Assembly (NCBI GenBank): GCA_035536535.1
Contig: DATLNZ010000038.1
Location: forward strand, 1 to 44,686
From: Actinomycetota bacterium
Lineage (GTDB): Bacteria; Actinomycetota; JAICYB01
Reading direction: 5' to 3'
Length of the DNA: 44,686 bases
Shown: positions 24,344-31,768 of the stretch, piece after piece
Layout of the letters: the number at the start of each line of letters is the position of its first letter
Position numbering within the stretch: position 1 is the stretch's first letter
Translations under genes and position numbers: made by a program
The notes under the pieces: generated by a model
Databases searched by the model: none
What the model saw: the letters and a program-made list of their open reading frames with translations, nothing else
What the model was told of the DNA's origin: nothing

Positions 24344-25639
24344 ATCGCCGATTGGACCAACTGGTCGGGAACCGCGGCGTGCGCGCCGGCGCGGGTCGAG
24401 CGGCCCGCATCAGAGGCGGCGGTGGTGGAAGCAATCCTGCGCGCACGGGCCGAGGGACAGCCGGTGAAGGTGCGGGGGACCGGTCATTCGTTCACCGACG
24501 CTGCGTGCACAGACGGCGTGATGATCTCGCTGGACCGCTGCGACGGGATCGTCTCGGTGGACCCGGGGGGCGGCACGGTGACGGTCCAGGCAGGGATCAC
24601 GCTGCGCGCCCTCAACGGTTTTCTGGCCCGTCACGCGCTGGCGATGTCCAACCTGGGAGACATCGCCTACCAATCGGTGGCCGGGGCCACGCAGACGGCC
24701 ACCCATGGAACCGGTCTGCGCTTCGGGAACCTGTCCACGCAGATCCGGCGGGTGCGGCTGGTGGACGGCTGCGGGACGATCCACGAACTGTCCGCGGACC
24801 ACGACCCGGAAGCGTTCCAGGCTGCAAGAGCCGGGCTCGGCGCCCTCGGCGTCGTGACGGAGGTGACGATCGACGTGGAGCCGGCGTTCGACCTTCTGGC
24901 GGTGGAGGAGCCAAGGGACCTCGACGACCTTCTGCCCCGGCTGGACGAACTCGCGGAGGCCGAGGAGCACTTCGAGTTCTACTGGCTGCCGCACACGCCA
25001 CGGACGCTGACCAAGCGCAACGTGCGGACGAGGGAGCCGAGATCCACGCGCTCGGTCTGGAAGTCATTCCGCAACGAGGTCCTGCTCGCCAATGCGGCCA
25101 TAGGCGCGCTCTGCCGAATCGGGCGCGCCCGGCCATCGCTGATCCCGGCGCTCAACGCCCGGTTCGCCGCGGAGTTCGGGCGGACGCGTGTCATCGATCG
25201 CAGCGACCGCGTGTTCACCAGCCCGCGGTACCTGCGGTTCGCGGAGATGGAGTACGCCATACCGCGCGCCGCCGCGACTGAGGCGCTTCAGAGGCTGCGG
25301 CGGATGATCGACGAGACGGGGCTGAGGGTCAGCCTGCCGGTGGAAGTCCGGTTCGTGGCGGCGGACGACATCTTCCTCAGTCCCTCGTACGAACGGCAGA
25401 CCTGCTACATCGCCGTCCACATGTACCGGGGCACCGACTACAGGCCGTATTTCTCGCAGGTGGAGCGGATCATGCTGCCGCTCGGAGGACGCCCGCACTG
25501 GGGCAAGCTGCATGGTCTGCGGGCCGACGTCCTGTCCGGGCTGTACCCGGCGTGGGACCGCTTTTTGGCCGTCCGCGACCGGCTCGACCCGGACCGGACG
25601 TTCGCCAACGCCTACCTGGACCGCGTGCTGGGCCCTTAG
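24344..25639 (+). CDS. FAD-linked aldonolactone-type oxidase (ATC start)
   Basis: A 431-residue VAO-family flavoprotein of the L-gulonolactone/D-arabinonolactone oxidase and alditol oxidase kind. It has the FAD domain with GTGHSF (His48, the usual site of covalent FAD), VAGATQTATHGTG and GLGALGVVT, the ALO C-terminal domain and HWGKLHGL near the end. The first canonical start, GTG 24422, would cut off DWTNWSGTAACAPARVERP, which belongs to the conserved N-terminus. Reading from ATC 24344, just after a strong ribosome site, restores it. The sugar substrate is unknown. Its stop overlaps that of the convergent thioredoxin-like gene. Confidence 0.87.
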   Translation: MADWTNWSGTAACAPARVERPASEAAVVEAILRARAEGQPVKVRGTGHSFTDAACTDGVMISLDRCDGIVSVDPGGGTVTVQAGITLRALNGFLARHALAMSNLGDIAYQSVAGATQTATHGTGLRFGNLSTQIRRVRLVDGCGTIHELSADHDPEAFQAARAGLGALGVVTEVTIDVEPAFDLLAVEEPRDLDDLLPRLDELAEAEEHFEFYWLPHTPRTLTKRNVRTREPRSTRSVWKSFRNEVLLANAAIGALCRIGRARPSLIPALNARFAAEFGRTRVIDRSDRVFTSPRYLRFAEMEYAIPRAAATEALQRLRRMIDETGLRVSLPVEVRFVAADDIFLSPSYERQTCYIAVHMYRGTDYRPYFSQVERIMLPLGGRPHWGKLHGLRADVLSGLYPAWDRFLAVRDRLDPDRTFANAYLDRVLGP

Positions 25640-26238
25640 CCCGGACCGGCGGGCAGGTGCGGCTCGATCTCGCGGCGGTATTCGTCCTTGGGACGCCCGG
25701 CCCCCGAAACGCGCGCAACCTCGTGGCCCTTTGAGAACAGGATCAGCGTGGGGATGCTGCGGACGTTGTAGCGCTGCGCGACTTCCTGATGGTCGTCGAT
25801 GTTCAGCTTGGCCACCCGCATGCGCCCGGCGAGGTCGTCGGAGAGTTCCTTGAGGACGGGGGCCAGCATGTGGCACGGCTGGCACCACTCGGCCCAGAAG
25901 TCCACCAGGACGGGGACGTCGTCCGCGGCCACGTAGGCGTCGAAGGTGTCCGAGCCCAGGGCCGCGAATCCCGCCGTCGCCGCCTTGGCCCGCTCCAGCG
26001 GGCCCTGGTCCTCTTCGACCACCTCGCTGTGGTCCTCGGCGTAGGCGGCGAATGCCTCCTGGGCCTCCTGGGAGCCCTTCATCGTCTCCATGATCGCCTG
26101 CACGAGGTTCTTCTTGAGCTGCTCTTCGTCCGCGGCCGACACCGTCACCTGCAGCGGGCGGAAGGTCGCCGTCCAACTGCCGTCCTCCAGCTGCCGCCGG
26201 TCCGTGCCGGGCTCGATGTCCACCATCCGCTTGCTCAT
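25636..26238 (-). CDS. Thioredoxin-domain protein with N-terminal extension
   Basis: A 200-residue protein. About 90 N-terminal residues are acidic and helical with no recognised family. The rest is a thioredoxin fold with active site WCQPC (Trp118, Cys119, Cys122) instead of the usual WCGPC, followed by VAKLNIDDHQEVAQRYNVRSIPTLILF with the cis-Pro. No signal peptide, so it probably works in the cytoplasm. ATG 26238 overlaps the stop of the DUF2342 gene (ATGA), tying its expression to that metalloprotein. Gln at this position may change redox potential; that is inference. Confidence 0.87.
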   Translation of the reverse strand: MSKRMVDIEPGTDRRQLEDGSWTATFRPLQVTVSAADEEQLKKNLVQAIMETMKGSQEAQEAFAAYAEDHSEVVEEDQGPLERAKAATAGFAALGSDTFDAYVAADDVPVLVDFWAEWCQPCHMLAPVLKELSDDLAGRMRVAKLNIDDHQEVAQRYNVRSIPTLILFSKGHEVARVSGAGRPKDEYRREIEPHLPAGPG

Positions 26239-27410
26239 AAACCAGCCTCCGACATCCGCTCGATCCACCCGTCGGGGTTGTCTATCTCCGATGCAGTCGG
26301 AAGCGAATCGGGGTTGTCCCAGGCTTTGTTGAGGAAGGCCACGTCGTGTACGCCGGCGACGTAGCGGCAGAACTTCACACCCGCGTCGTACTGCTTTCGC
26401 TTCAGCTCCAGCCCAAGCAGCCGCTCTAGCAGCTGCTCGCCCGGAGACGAGGTCCTTTTGCGCCGCTCCATCACCTCCTTCAGGCGAGCGTGGTCCTTGA
26501 GCACGGCCGCGCCGACCGCGTCCATCACGAAGGTCGCGTAGCCCTCGACCAGCGTCATGAACGCCTGCAGCCTGCTCATCGTGTCGAGGCCGAGCGGTGT
26601 CCATGCCGCCTGGATCAGGGCTTCCGGGTCCTGCAGGGTCTCCGCCATCTTCTCGGGGTTGGTGATGTCGAACCCCTCGAGCGTCTCCTGCAGCCGCGCA
26701 GGGTCGAAGTCCAGCGAGTCGATCATCGTCTGGATCTGCGAGTGGAAGTAGCGCCGCGTCCACGGCCGGCTGAACTCCAGGTGGTGGGTGACCTCGTGCA
26801 GCGCGATCCAGTACCTGAACTCCCGGGGGTCGAGCTCCCAGTCCTGCTCGGCCTGCTGCATGTTCGGGATCACGTACAGCAGTCGGCCGCCGGACGGGTC
26901 CGGCAGGACCAGCTCGTACTGACCGATCACGTGACGGGACAGGTACCCGAGGACGAACCCGGTCTGAAGGCCCATGAGGACCCCACCGATCTGGCGCAGC
27001 ACCATCGCGGCGGACTCCGGGATCGGTACGGGGATCCCGCCGGTCAGAGCGGGACCGGTCAGCTTGGCGGCCAGCGGTTCCATGAGCATCTTGAACACCG
27101 CGACGTTCTCCTCGACCCACTGGCCTCTCGTCACGCCGATGACGGGGGCCACGGTGCCGGGGACCAGTCCGGTGAACTGCTCGCACTGCACCTGCGCCGC
27201 CCGCGACATCGTTTCAAGCTCCCGGCGGCAGTCCTCGAAGTCCTCCGAGGGCGGCTCGTCGTGGGAGCCGAGTGAATAGGCGACCTGCCGGGCGAGGTCC
27301 CAGTTAACGGGGTCGGTTGAGGACAGCAGCTTGAACAGCTCCCTCAAAACCGGTACCTGCTCCCACCAGTCCTGTGGCGGCTTCGGGATGTCCGCGCGAT
27401 GCTCGTTCAT
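26235..27410 (-). CDS. DUF2342 zincin-like metalloprotease
   Basis: This 391-residue protein belongs to the actinobacterial DUF2342 zinc-dependent metalloprotease family (mycobacterial Rv3195 type). The zinc motif HExxH is intact at 205-209 (ALHEVTHHLEF), and a family glutamate lies in LVEGYATFVMDAVG downstream. ATG 27410 is selected; the frame runs on upstream without family sequence. It leads a two-gene unit with the thioredoxin-like protein. A peptide substrate has not been established for the family. Confidence 0.87.
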   Translation of the reverse strand: MNEHRADIPKPPQDWWEQVPVLRELFKLLSSTDPVNWDLARQVAYSLGSHDEPPSEDFEDCRRELETMSRAAQVQCEQFTGLVPGTVAPVIGVTRGQWVEENVAVFKMLMEPLAAKLTGPALTGGIPVPIPESAAMVLRQIGGVLMGLQTGFVLGYLSRHVIGQYELVLPDPSGGRLLYVIPNMQQAEQDWELDPREFRYWIALHEVTHHLEFSRPWTRRYFHSQIQTMIDSLDFDPARLQETLEGFDITNPEKMAETLQDPEALIQAAWTPLGLDTMSRLQAFMTLVEGYATFVMDAVGAAVLKDHARLKEVMERRKRTSSPGEQLLERLLGLELKRKQYDAGVKFCRYVAGVHDVAFLNKAWDNPDSLPTASEIDNPDGWIERMSEAGL

Positions 27411-27423
27411 CGAAGGCCAAGTG

Positions 27424-27429
27424 TAGGCT
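27424..27429 (+). promoter_or_regulatory. -10 box for SDR gene
   Basis: TAGGCT lies 30 bases before the ATG at 27460 in the 49-base divergent gap. An AAGGGGG ribosome site follows. Confidence 0.35.
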
Positions 27430-27459
27430 TGATCTTTCGCCGCCAAGGGGGTCGTCCGG

Positions 27460-28500
27460 ATGTCCGTCGTCGCCGTGACCGGAGCATCGGGCGCAGCAGG
27501 CCGGCTGCTCGTAGAGGCCCTCGGGGAAAGAGATGACGTCCGACGCGTCATCGGGGTTGACGTGGCCGAGCCGCGCTTCGGCACCCGGAACCTTGAGTTC
27601 TACCGGCTGGACGTCCGGTCCGAGGCCATGCGCGACGTACTGCGCGGGGCGGATGTCCTGGTGCATTTGGCGTCCGGAGCCCCACAGCTGGCCGAGGAGG
27701 AGCGTCGGGACGTCAACGTCGCAGGCACCCGCTGCGCGCTGGCCGCCGCCGCCGAGGCCGGGGTGGGCCACGTCGTCTACCGCTCGAGCGCGCTCGTCTA
27801 CGGCGCGCATCCCGACAACGACCTGCCGCTGACCGAGGACTCTCCGGTCCGCCCTGTGATCGGGGTCGACGAGTCGGCGCACCGAGCGGAGGCCGAGGAC
27901 CTGGTGTCACGCTTCCGCGACGACCACTCCACCAGCGCCACGGTCCTGAGGCCGTGCCTGGTCGCGGGGGCCAGGTCCGGGGGCCTGATCGCGGCAGCGG
28001 CCCGCTCTCCTTTTGTGGTCCGCGTGGCCGGGTACGACCCACCGCTTCAGATCCTGCACGAGTCGGACCTGGTCTCGGCCCTGCTCGCCGCGATGGACCG
28101 GCGGCTGGACGGCGTCTACAACGTCGCTCCGGCCCGGACGCTGTCCCTAACCCAGGTGGCGGGCGAGCTGGGGGTCCGGCTGGTGGACGAGAGCCCGGAC
28201 GAAGCCGAGAGGAAGATGTCCAGGGCCGCGCGGCTGTCGCCGGGAGGCGTGGACCCGTCCTGGACGTCTTTCCTGATGTACCCCTGCGTGGCGTCGGGGG
28301 ACCGCATCGCGGCCGAGGGGTTCACCGCGCAGCGCAGCCCGGAAGACGCGCTTCGGGACGCCGCCCAGGCCCGGCATGGTTTTGTGAGCGTGGGCCCGGT
28401 GAGGGTCCGCCCCCGGGACCTGGCGGTTGCCGCGGCGGGAGTAGCCGCGGTGGCCGGCTCCCTGGCCAGGCGCCGCGCCCGCAAGAGCCGACCCGTCTGA
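27460..28500 (+). CDS. Extended SDR (epimerase-like) lacking catalytic YxxxK
   Basis: A 346-residue NAD(P)-binding protein of the nucleotide-sugar epimerase/dehydratase superfamily. The cofactor loop is TGASGAAG (7-14), and DVNVAGTRCAL and YRSSALVYG match the fold and the serine strand. Where family members have YxxxK before AEAE, this protein has Glu and Arg (ESAHRAEAE), so the catalytic Tyr and Lys are absent. It ends in a hydrophobic stretch and a basic tail (RRRARKSR). It may be a regulator or binding protein rather than a redox enzyme. Confidence 0.85.
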   Translation: MSVVAVTGASGAAGRLLVEALGERDDVRRVIGVDVAEPRFGTRNLEFYRLDVRSEAMRDVLRGADVLVHLASGAPQLAEEERRDVNVAGTRCALAAAAEAGVGHVVYRSSALVYGAHPDNDLPLTEDSPVRPVIGVDESAHRAEAEDLVSRFRDDHSTSATVLRPCLVAGARSGGLIAAAARSPFVVRVAGYDPPLQILHESDLVSALLAAMDRRLDGVYNVAPARTLSLTQVAGELGVRLVDESPDEAERKMSRAARLSPGGVDPSWTSFLMYPCVASGDRIAAEGFTAQRSPEDALRDAAQARHGFVSVGPVRVRPRDLAVAAAGVAAVAGSLARRRARKSRPV

Positions 28501-28608
28501 CGCGCTCGCGCCCGGGAAGCCGGTTCCGCGGCGTCGTTGCGCCCACCGGGAGCCAAGTGGGTCACCGCACCGCGCAGCCACGGTTTCGGCGGGCATGGCC
28601 TGCGCTGA

Positions 28609-28614
28609 TAGCAT
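28609..28614 (+). promoter_or_regulatory. -10 box of the MreB unit
   Basis: TAGCAT fits the TAnnnT pattern and would start a transcript near 28621. A GAAGGGAG ribosome-like site follows at 28632-28639. The remaining 100 bases before this box (28501-28608) show nothing recognisable. Confidence 0.3.
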
Positions 28615-28646
28615 CTTGTCGGAGCTGTTCAGAAGGGAGCTTTAGC

Positions 28647-28709
28647 ATCAGGTACAACATCCGGAACATTCGGCCGCGGGCGGCCGCCTCCGCTTGGGGG
28701 TTCGCGTGA
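28647..28709 (+). CDS. Possible ATC-initiated leader ORF (20 aa)
   Basis: A strong GAAGGGAG site is followed seven bases later by ATC and a 20-codon frame whose TGA overlaps the GTG start of the next gene (GTGA). No canonical start lies within reach of this ribosome site. It could be a coupling leader. The peptide is basic and without known family. Confidence 0.2.
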   Translation: MRYNIRNIRPRAAASAWGFA

Positions 28710-29122
28710 TCGAAAACCCCATTGGCGGGCTGCTCTTCCTGGTGGCCGGAGTGGGCCTTTTCGTCGGCTGCATCGTCCTGCTCGCCCTGCGCGATCAGCG
28801 CAGGCGGCGGACCAAGGAGACAGTCGCCCACTTCCAGCGCACAAAGGGCGCCCTGGGCAAGATCTTCGTCCACCAGGCGACGCTGAAGGAGGCGTCATGG
28901 CGGAAGGCCCGCCGCGATCACCCCGCGTCGTCGCCGGCCGCCGCGCCCGCCCGGCAACCCGCGCCGGCTCCTCCGGCCGAGCCGGCCGCTCCATCACGCG
29001 AGCACCGCGACCACGTGGCGACCCCACCCCCCGGGGGCGCCGCGCGGCGATCCTCCGGGACACCCAAGGCGAAGCGGCGCGCCGGACGCACCGTGGCGCA
29101 CCGTGACCGGAACCACGCATGA
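28706..29122 (+). CDS. Small single-helix membrane protein with basic tail
   Basis: I do not recognise this 138-residue protein. It has one N-terminal helix (about 6-26, rich in Gly/Leu/Val) and then a cytoplasmic segment RDQRRRRTKETVAHFQ. The rest is a Pro/Ala/Arg-rich, probably disordered tail ending in basic residues. GTG 28706 has a run of five G five bases upstream. Its stop overlaps the MreB start (ATGA), so it is probably co-translated with MreB and may tether or regulate filaments at the membrane; that role is inference. Confidence 0.65.
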   Translation: MIENPIGGLLFLVAGVGLFVGCIVLLALRDQRRRRTKETVAHFQRTKGALGKIFVHQATLKEASWRKARRDHPASSPAAAPARQPAPAPPAEPAAPSREHRDHVATPPPGGAARRSSGTPKAKRRAGRTVAHRDRNHA

Positions 29123-30141
29123 GGGACCTCGCGATCGACCTCGGCACCGCCAACACCCTCGTCTGGAGCGACGGCAAGGGCATCGTGTATTCCGAGCCCA
29201 CGGTCATCGCCCTCAACACCAAGACGCAGGCGGTCCTGGCGGTGGGCAACGAGGCGTGGCAGATGATCGGCCGCACCCCCGGCTACATCGTCGCGACCCG
29301 CCCGCTGCGCAGAGGGGCCATCGACGATTTCGACATCACCCAGCGCATGATCCGCATGCTGTTCGCGAAGGTGGGAGCAGGCCGCTTTTTCAGGTCCAAC
29401 GTGGTCGTGGCGGTGCCGTCGGCCATCACCCAGGTGGAACGCCGCGCGGTCGAGGAGGCGGCCGAGAAGGCCGGGGCCCGTGCCGCCTATCTGGTGGAGG
29501 AGCCGGTCGCGGCCGCCATAGGAGCCGGACTGCCGATCAACGAGCCCGCCGGGAACATGGTCGTGGACATCGGAGGCGGGACCTCCGAGATCGCGGTGAT
29601 CTCGCTGGGGGGCGTCGTCGTCTGCAAGGCGATCCGGACAGGCGGGTTCGACATAGACGCCGCCATCTCCAACTACGTGCGCAAGGAGTACACCCTGGCA
29701 ATAGGGGAGAGGACGGCAGAGGCGATCAAGATCGCGATCGGCTCCGCGTACCCGATGCACCAGGAGTTGCGGGCAGAGATCCGGGGCCGCGACCTCGCCG
29801 CGGGGCTCCCGCGGACGATGGCCATCTCGTCGGAGGAGATCCGCGTGGCAATCGACGAGCCCGTCACCGCCATCGTCGACGCGGTGAAGGATGCGCTGTC
29901 GCAGACGCCGCCGGAGCTGGGGCAGGACATCATGTCGCGTGGCATCTTCCTCACCGGAGGCGGAGCGTTGCTGCAAGGACTGGACCGCCGCCTGTCCCAG
30001 GAGACGGACATCCCGGTGCACGTCACCGAGAACGCGCTGGAGACCGTGGTTCAGGGGGCCGGCAAATGCCTGGAGTCGCTGCGGGAGATGCAGGAGCTGT
30101 TCCTGCCGAAGATCAAGCGCAAGCGGATCTGGTCGGCCTGA
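29119..30141 (+). CDS. MreB/Mbl-like actin homologue
   Basis: This 340-residue cytoskeletal ATPase forms membrane-bound filaments that guide the cell-wall machinery. Actin-fold motifs are present: phosphate 1 DLGTANTLV (7-15), phosphate 2 VVDIGGGTSEIA, and the adenosine motif GIFLTGGGALL. EEPVAAAIGAGLPI is also typical. Length matches MreB. No mreC, mreD, rodA or pbp genes follow; instead it is paired with a small membrane protein. It ends three bases before the convergent citrate synthase gene. Confidence 0.92.
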   Translation: MRDLAIDLGTANTLVWSDGKGIVYSEPTVIALNTKTQAVLAVGNEAWQMIGRTPGYIVATRPLRRGAIDDFDITQRMIRMLFAKVGAGRFFRSNVVVAVPSAITQVERRAVEEAAEKAGARAAYLVEEPVAAAIGAGLPINEPAGNMVVDIGGGTSEIAVISLGGVVVCKAIRTGGFDIDAAISNYVRKEYTLAIGERTAEAIKIAIGSAYPMHQELRAEIRGRDLAAGLPRTMAISSEEIRVAIDEPVTAIVDAVKDALSQTPPELGQDIMSRGIFLTGGGALLQGLDRRLSQETDIPVHVTENALETVVQGAGKCLESLREMQELFLPKIKRKRIWSA

Positions 30142-30144
30142 CCG

Positions 30145-31650
30145 TCAGCCCGTGACGGATAGTCCCGTCGGCCCCGTGTAATCTGCCGACGGCCGGATGA
30201 GGCGGTTGTCCCGCACCTGCTCGAGGATGTGGGCCGTCCACCCGATCGTCCTCGCAACGGCGAACGTTGGGGTGAACAGCTTCCGTGGGATCCCGGCCCG
30301 CTCCAGCACCACCGCCGACCAGTACTCGACGTTGGTGTACAGCGCGCGCCCCGGCTTCGCCGCCCGAAGCGTCTCCAGCGTCGCCGTCTCCACGACCTTC
30401 GCCAGAGCCACCCGCTCGCTTCCGAGTTCGATGGCGGTCTCGCGGAAGCAGGCGGCGCGCGGGTCCTCCGCCTTGTAGACGCGGTGTCCAAAGCCCATGA
30501 TCCGCTTGCCCCGGCGAACGGCTTCCTGGATCCACTCCTGTGCCAGCTCGGGGGCCCCGATCTCGTCGAGCATGTCCAGGACCAGCGACGGCGCTCCGCC
30601 GTGAAGGGGGCCGGACAGCGCGCCGGCCGCACCCGCCACCGCCGATCCGACGTCGGCTCCCGTGGAGGCTATGACGCGTCCGGTGAACGTCGAGGCGTTC
30701 ATGCCGTGCTCGGCCAGCAGTACGAGATAGCGGTCGGTAGCGACTACCTGATCGTCCGTGGGCTTGTCGCCGTGCATCATCCACAGGTAGTTCGCGGCGT
30801 GGCTGAGGTTCGGGTCGGGGTCGACGGGCTCCAGCCCCTGCTCCAGCCGCCAGAGCGCCGTGACGATGGTCGGGACCACGGCCCCGAGCTTCAGCGCCGC
30901 CTTCTCGGCGGCTGAGGGGTCGTCGTCCAGCCACGGCTTGAGCCCCATGGATGCGCCCGCGGCCGAGATGGCGGCCTGCAGCGTCGACATGAAGGTGCCG
31001 TGCGAGGCGGCCAGATCGCGCAGCGTCTGCACGTCCAGGGGCAGGCCGCGCAGCTCAGCGGTCCGCCGGGAGAATTCGTCGCCCGTCGGGAGGCTGCCGT
31101 AGAACATCAGATGCCAGACGTCGTTGAAGGTCTTGTGCAGGGCGAGCTCGACCGCGTTATACCCGCGGTAGATCAGGCGGCCGGCCTGGCCGTCGATAAA
31201 GGAAAGCTCGGTCTCGGCCACCGTCACGTTCTCCAGGCCTCTGCCGGTGCCGGGCGACCAAGGGTCGACCTTGCGGATCCTGGCCGCTGCGATCAGCTGG
31301 CGCAGCGAGACGATGCCGGTGAGTCCCTCGCCATCCAGGATCGGCAGGTGACGGAACCCCCGGTCGAGCATCCGGTCCAGTGCGTGCGTGATGTCGTCCG
31401 CCGGGGTCATCGTGACCGGCGAGCGGGTCATCCACTGCTCGACCCTGGTGGAGTTGGGGTCGGCACCGTCGCCTGCCGCTCGGACCAGGTCGCGCTCCGT
31501 GAGGATGCCCACGACCGTGCCCTGGTCACACACGACGGTGGACCCGACCTTGCGCTCCCGCATGGCAGAGGCAGCCTCGGCCAGCGTCGCCTGCGGAGGC
31601 GTCGTGAGCGGGTCCGGCGTCATGATCTCGCCCAGACGAATCTCCGCCAC
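30145..31650 (-). CDS. CBS-domain citrate synthase fusion
   Basis: A 501-residue chain with two CBS motifs (about 1-125; LGEIMTPDP, GILTERDLVR, HLPILDGEGLTGIVSLRQL) joined to a citrate/2-methylcitrate synthase (about 138-501). The synthase joins acetyl- or propionyl-CoA with oxaloacetate. Catalytic His350 (LHGGAP) and His389 (GFGHRVYK) are present. The usual catalytic Asp (NVDFYS) reads Glu442 (NVEYWS). CBS pairs bind adenine nucleotides or SAM, suggesting allosteric control of entry into the TCA or methylcitrate cycle. GTG 31650 has AAGGAGG six bases upstream, so the fusion is truly translated as one chain. Confidence 0.9.
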   Translation of the reverse strand: MAEIRLGEIMTPDPLTTPPQATLAEAASAMRERKVGSTVVCDQGTVVGILTERDLVRAAGDGADPNSTRVEQWMTRSPVTMTPADDITHALDRMLDRGFRHLPILDGEGLTGIVSLRQLIAAARIRKVDPWSPGTGRGLENVTVAETELSFIDGQAGRLIYRGYNAVELALHKTFNDVWHLMFYGSLPTGDEFSRRTAELRGLPLDVQTLRDLAASHGTFMSTLQAAISAAGASMGLKPWLDDDPSAAEKAALKLGAVVPTIVTALWRLEQGLEPVDPDPNLSHAANYLWMMHGDKPTDDQVVATDRYLVLLAEHGMNASTFTGRVIASTGADVGSAVAGAAGALSGPLHGGAPSLVLDMLDEIGAPELAQEWIQEAVRRGKRIMGFGHRVYKAEDPRAACFRETAIELGSERVALAKVVETATLETLRAAKPGRALYTNVEYWSAVVLERAGIPRKLFTPTFAVARTIGWTAHILEQVRDNRLIRPSADYTGPTGLSVTG

Positions 31651-31752
31651 CCGTTCCTCCTTGATCTCGAGACACCGACGCCGAAACCCGCCGATTCTAT
31701 CCCCCGGCCGGGTTCGGCGGCACCCGGAACCTGAAGGCGCTCTGAGGCGTTC

Positions 31753-31758
31753 TACACT
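31753..31758 (+). promoter_or_regulatory. -10 box for first subtilase
   Basis: TACACT lies ten bases before ATG 31769, and no ribosome site is seen in between. This suggests a leaderless or near-leaderless transcript, diverging from the citrate synthase gene. Confidence 0.4.
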
Positions 31759-31768
31759 TGTGATCCAT

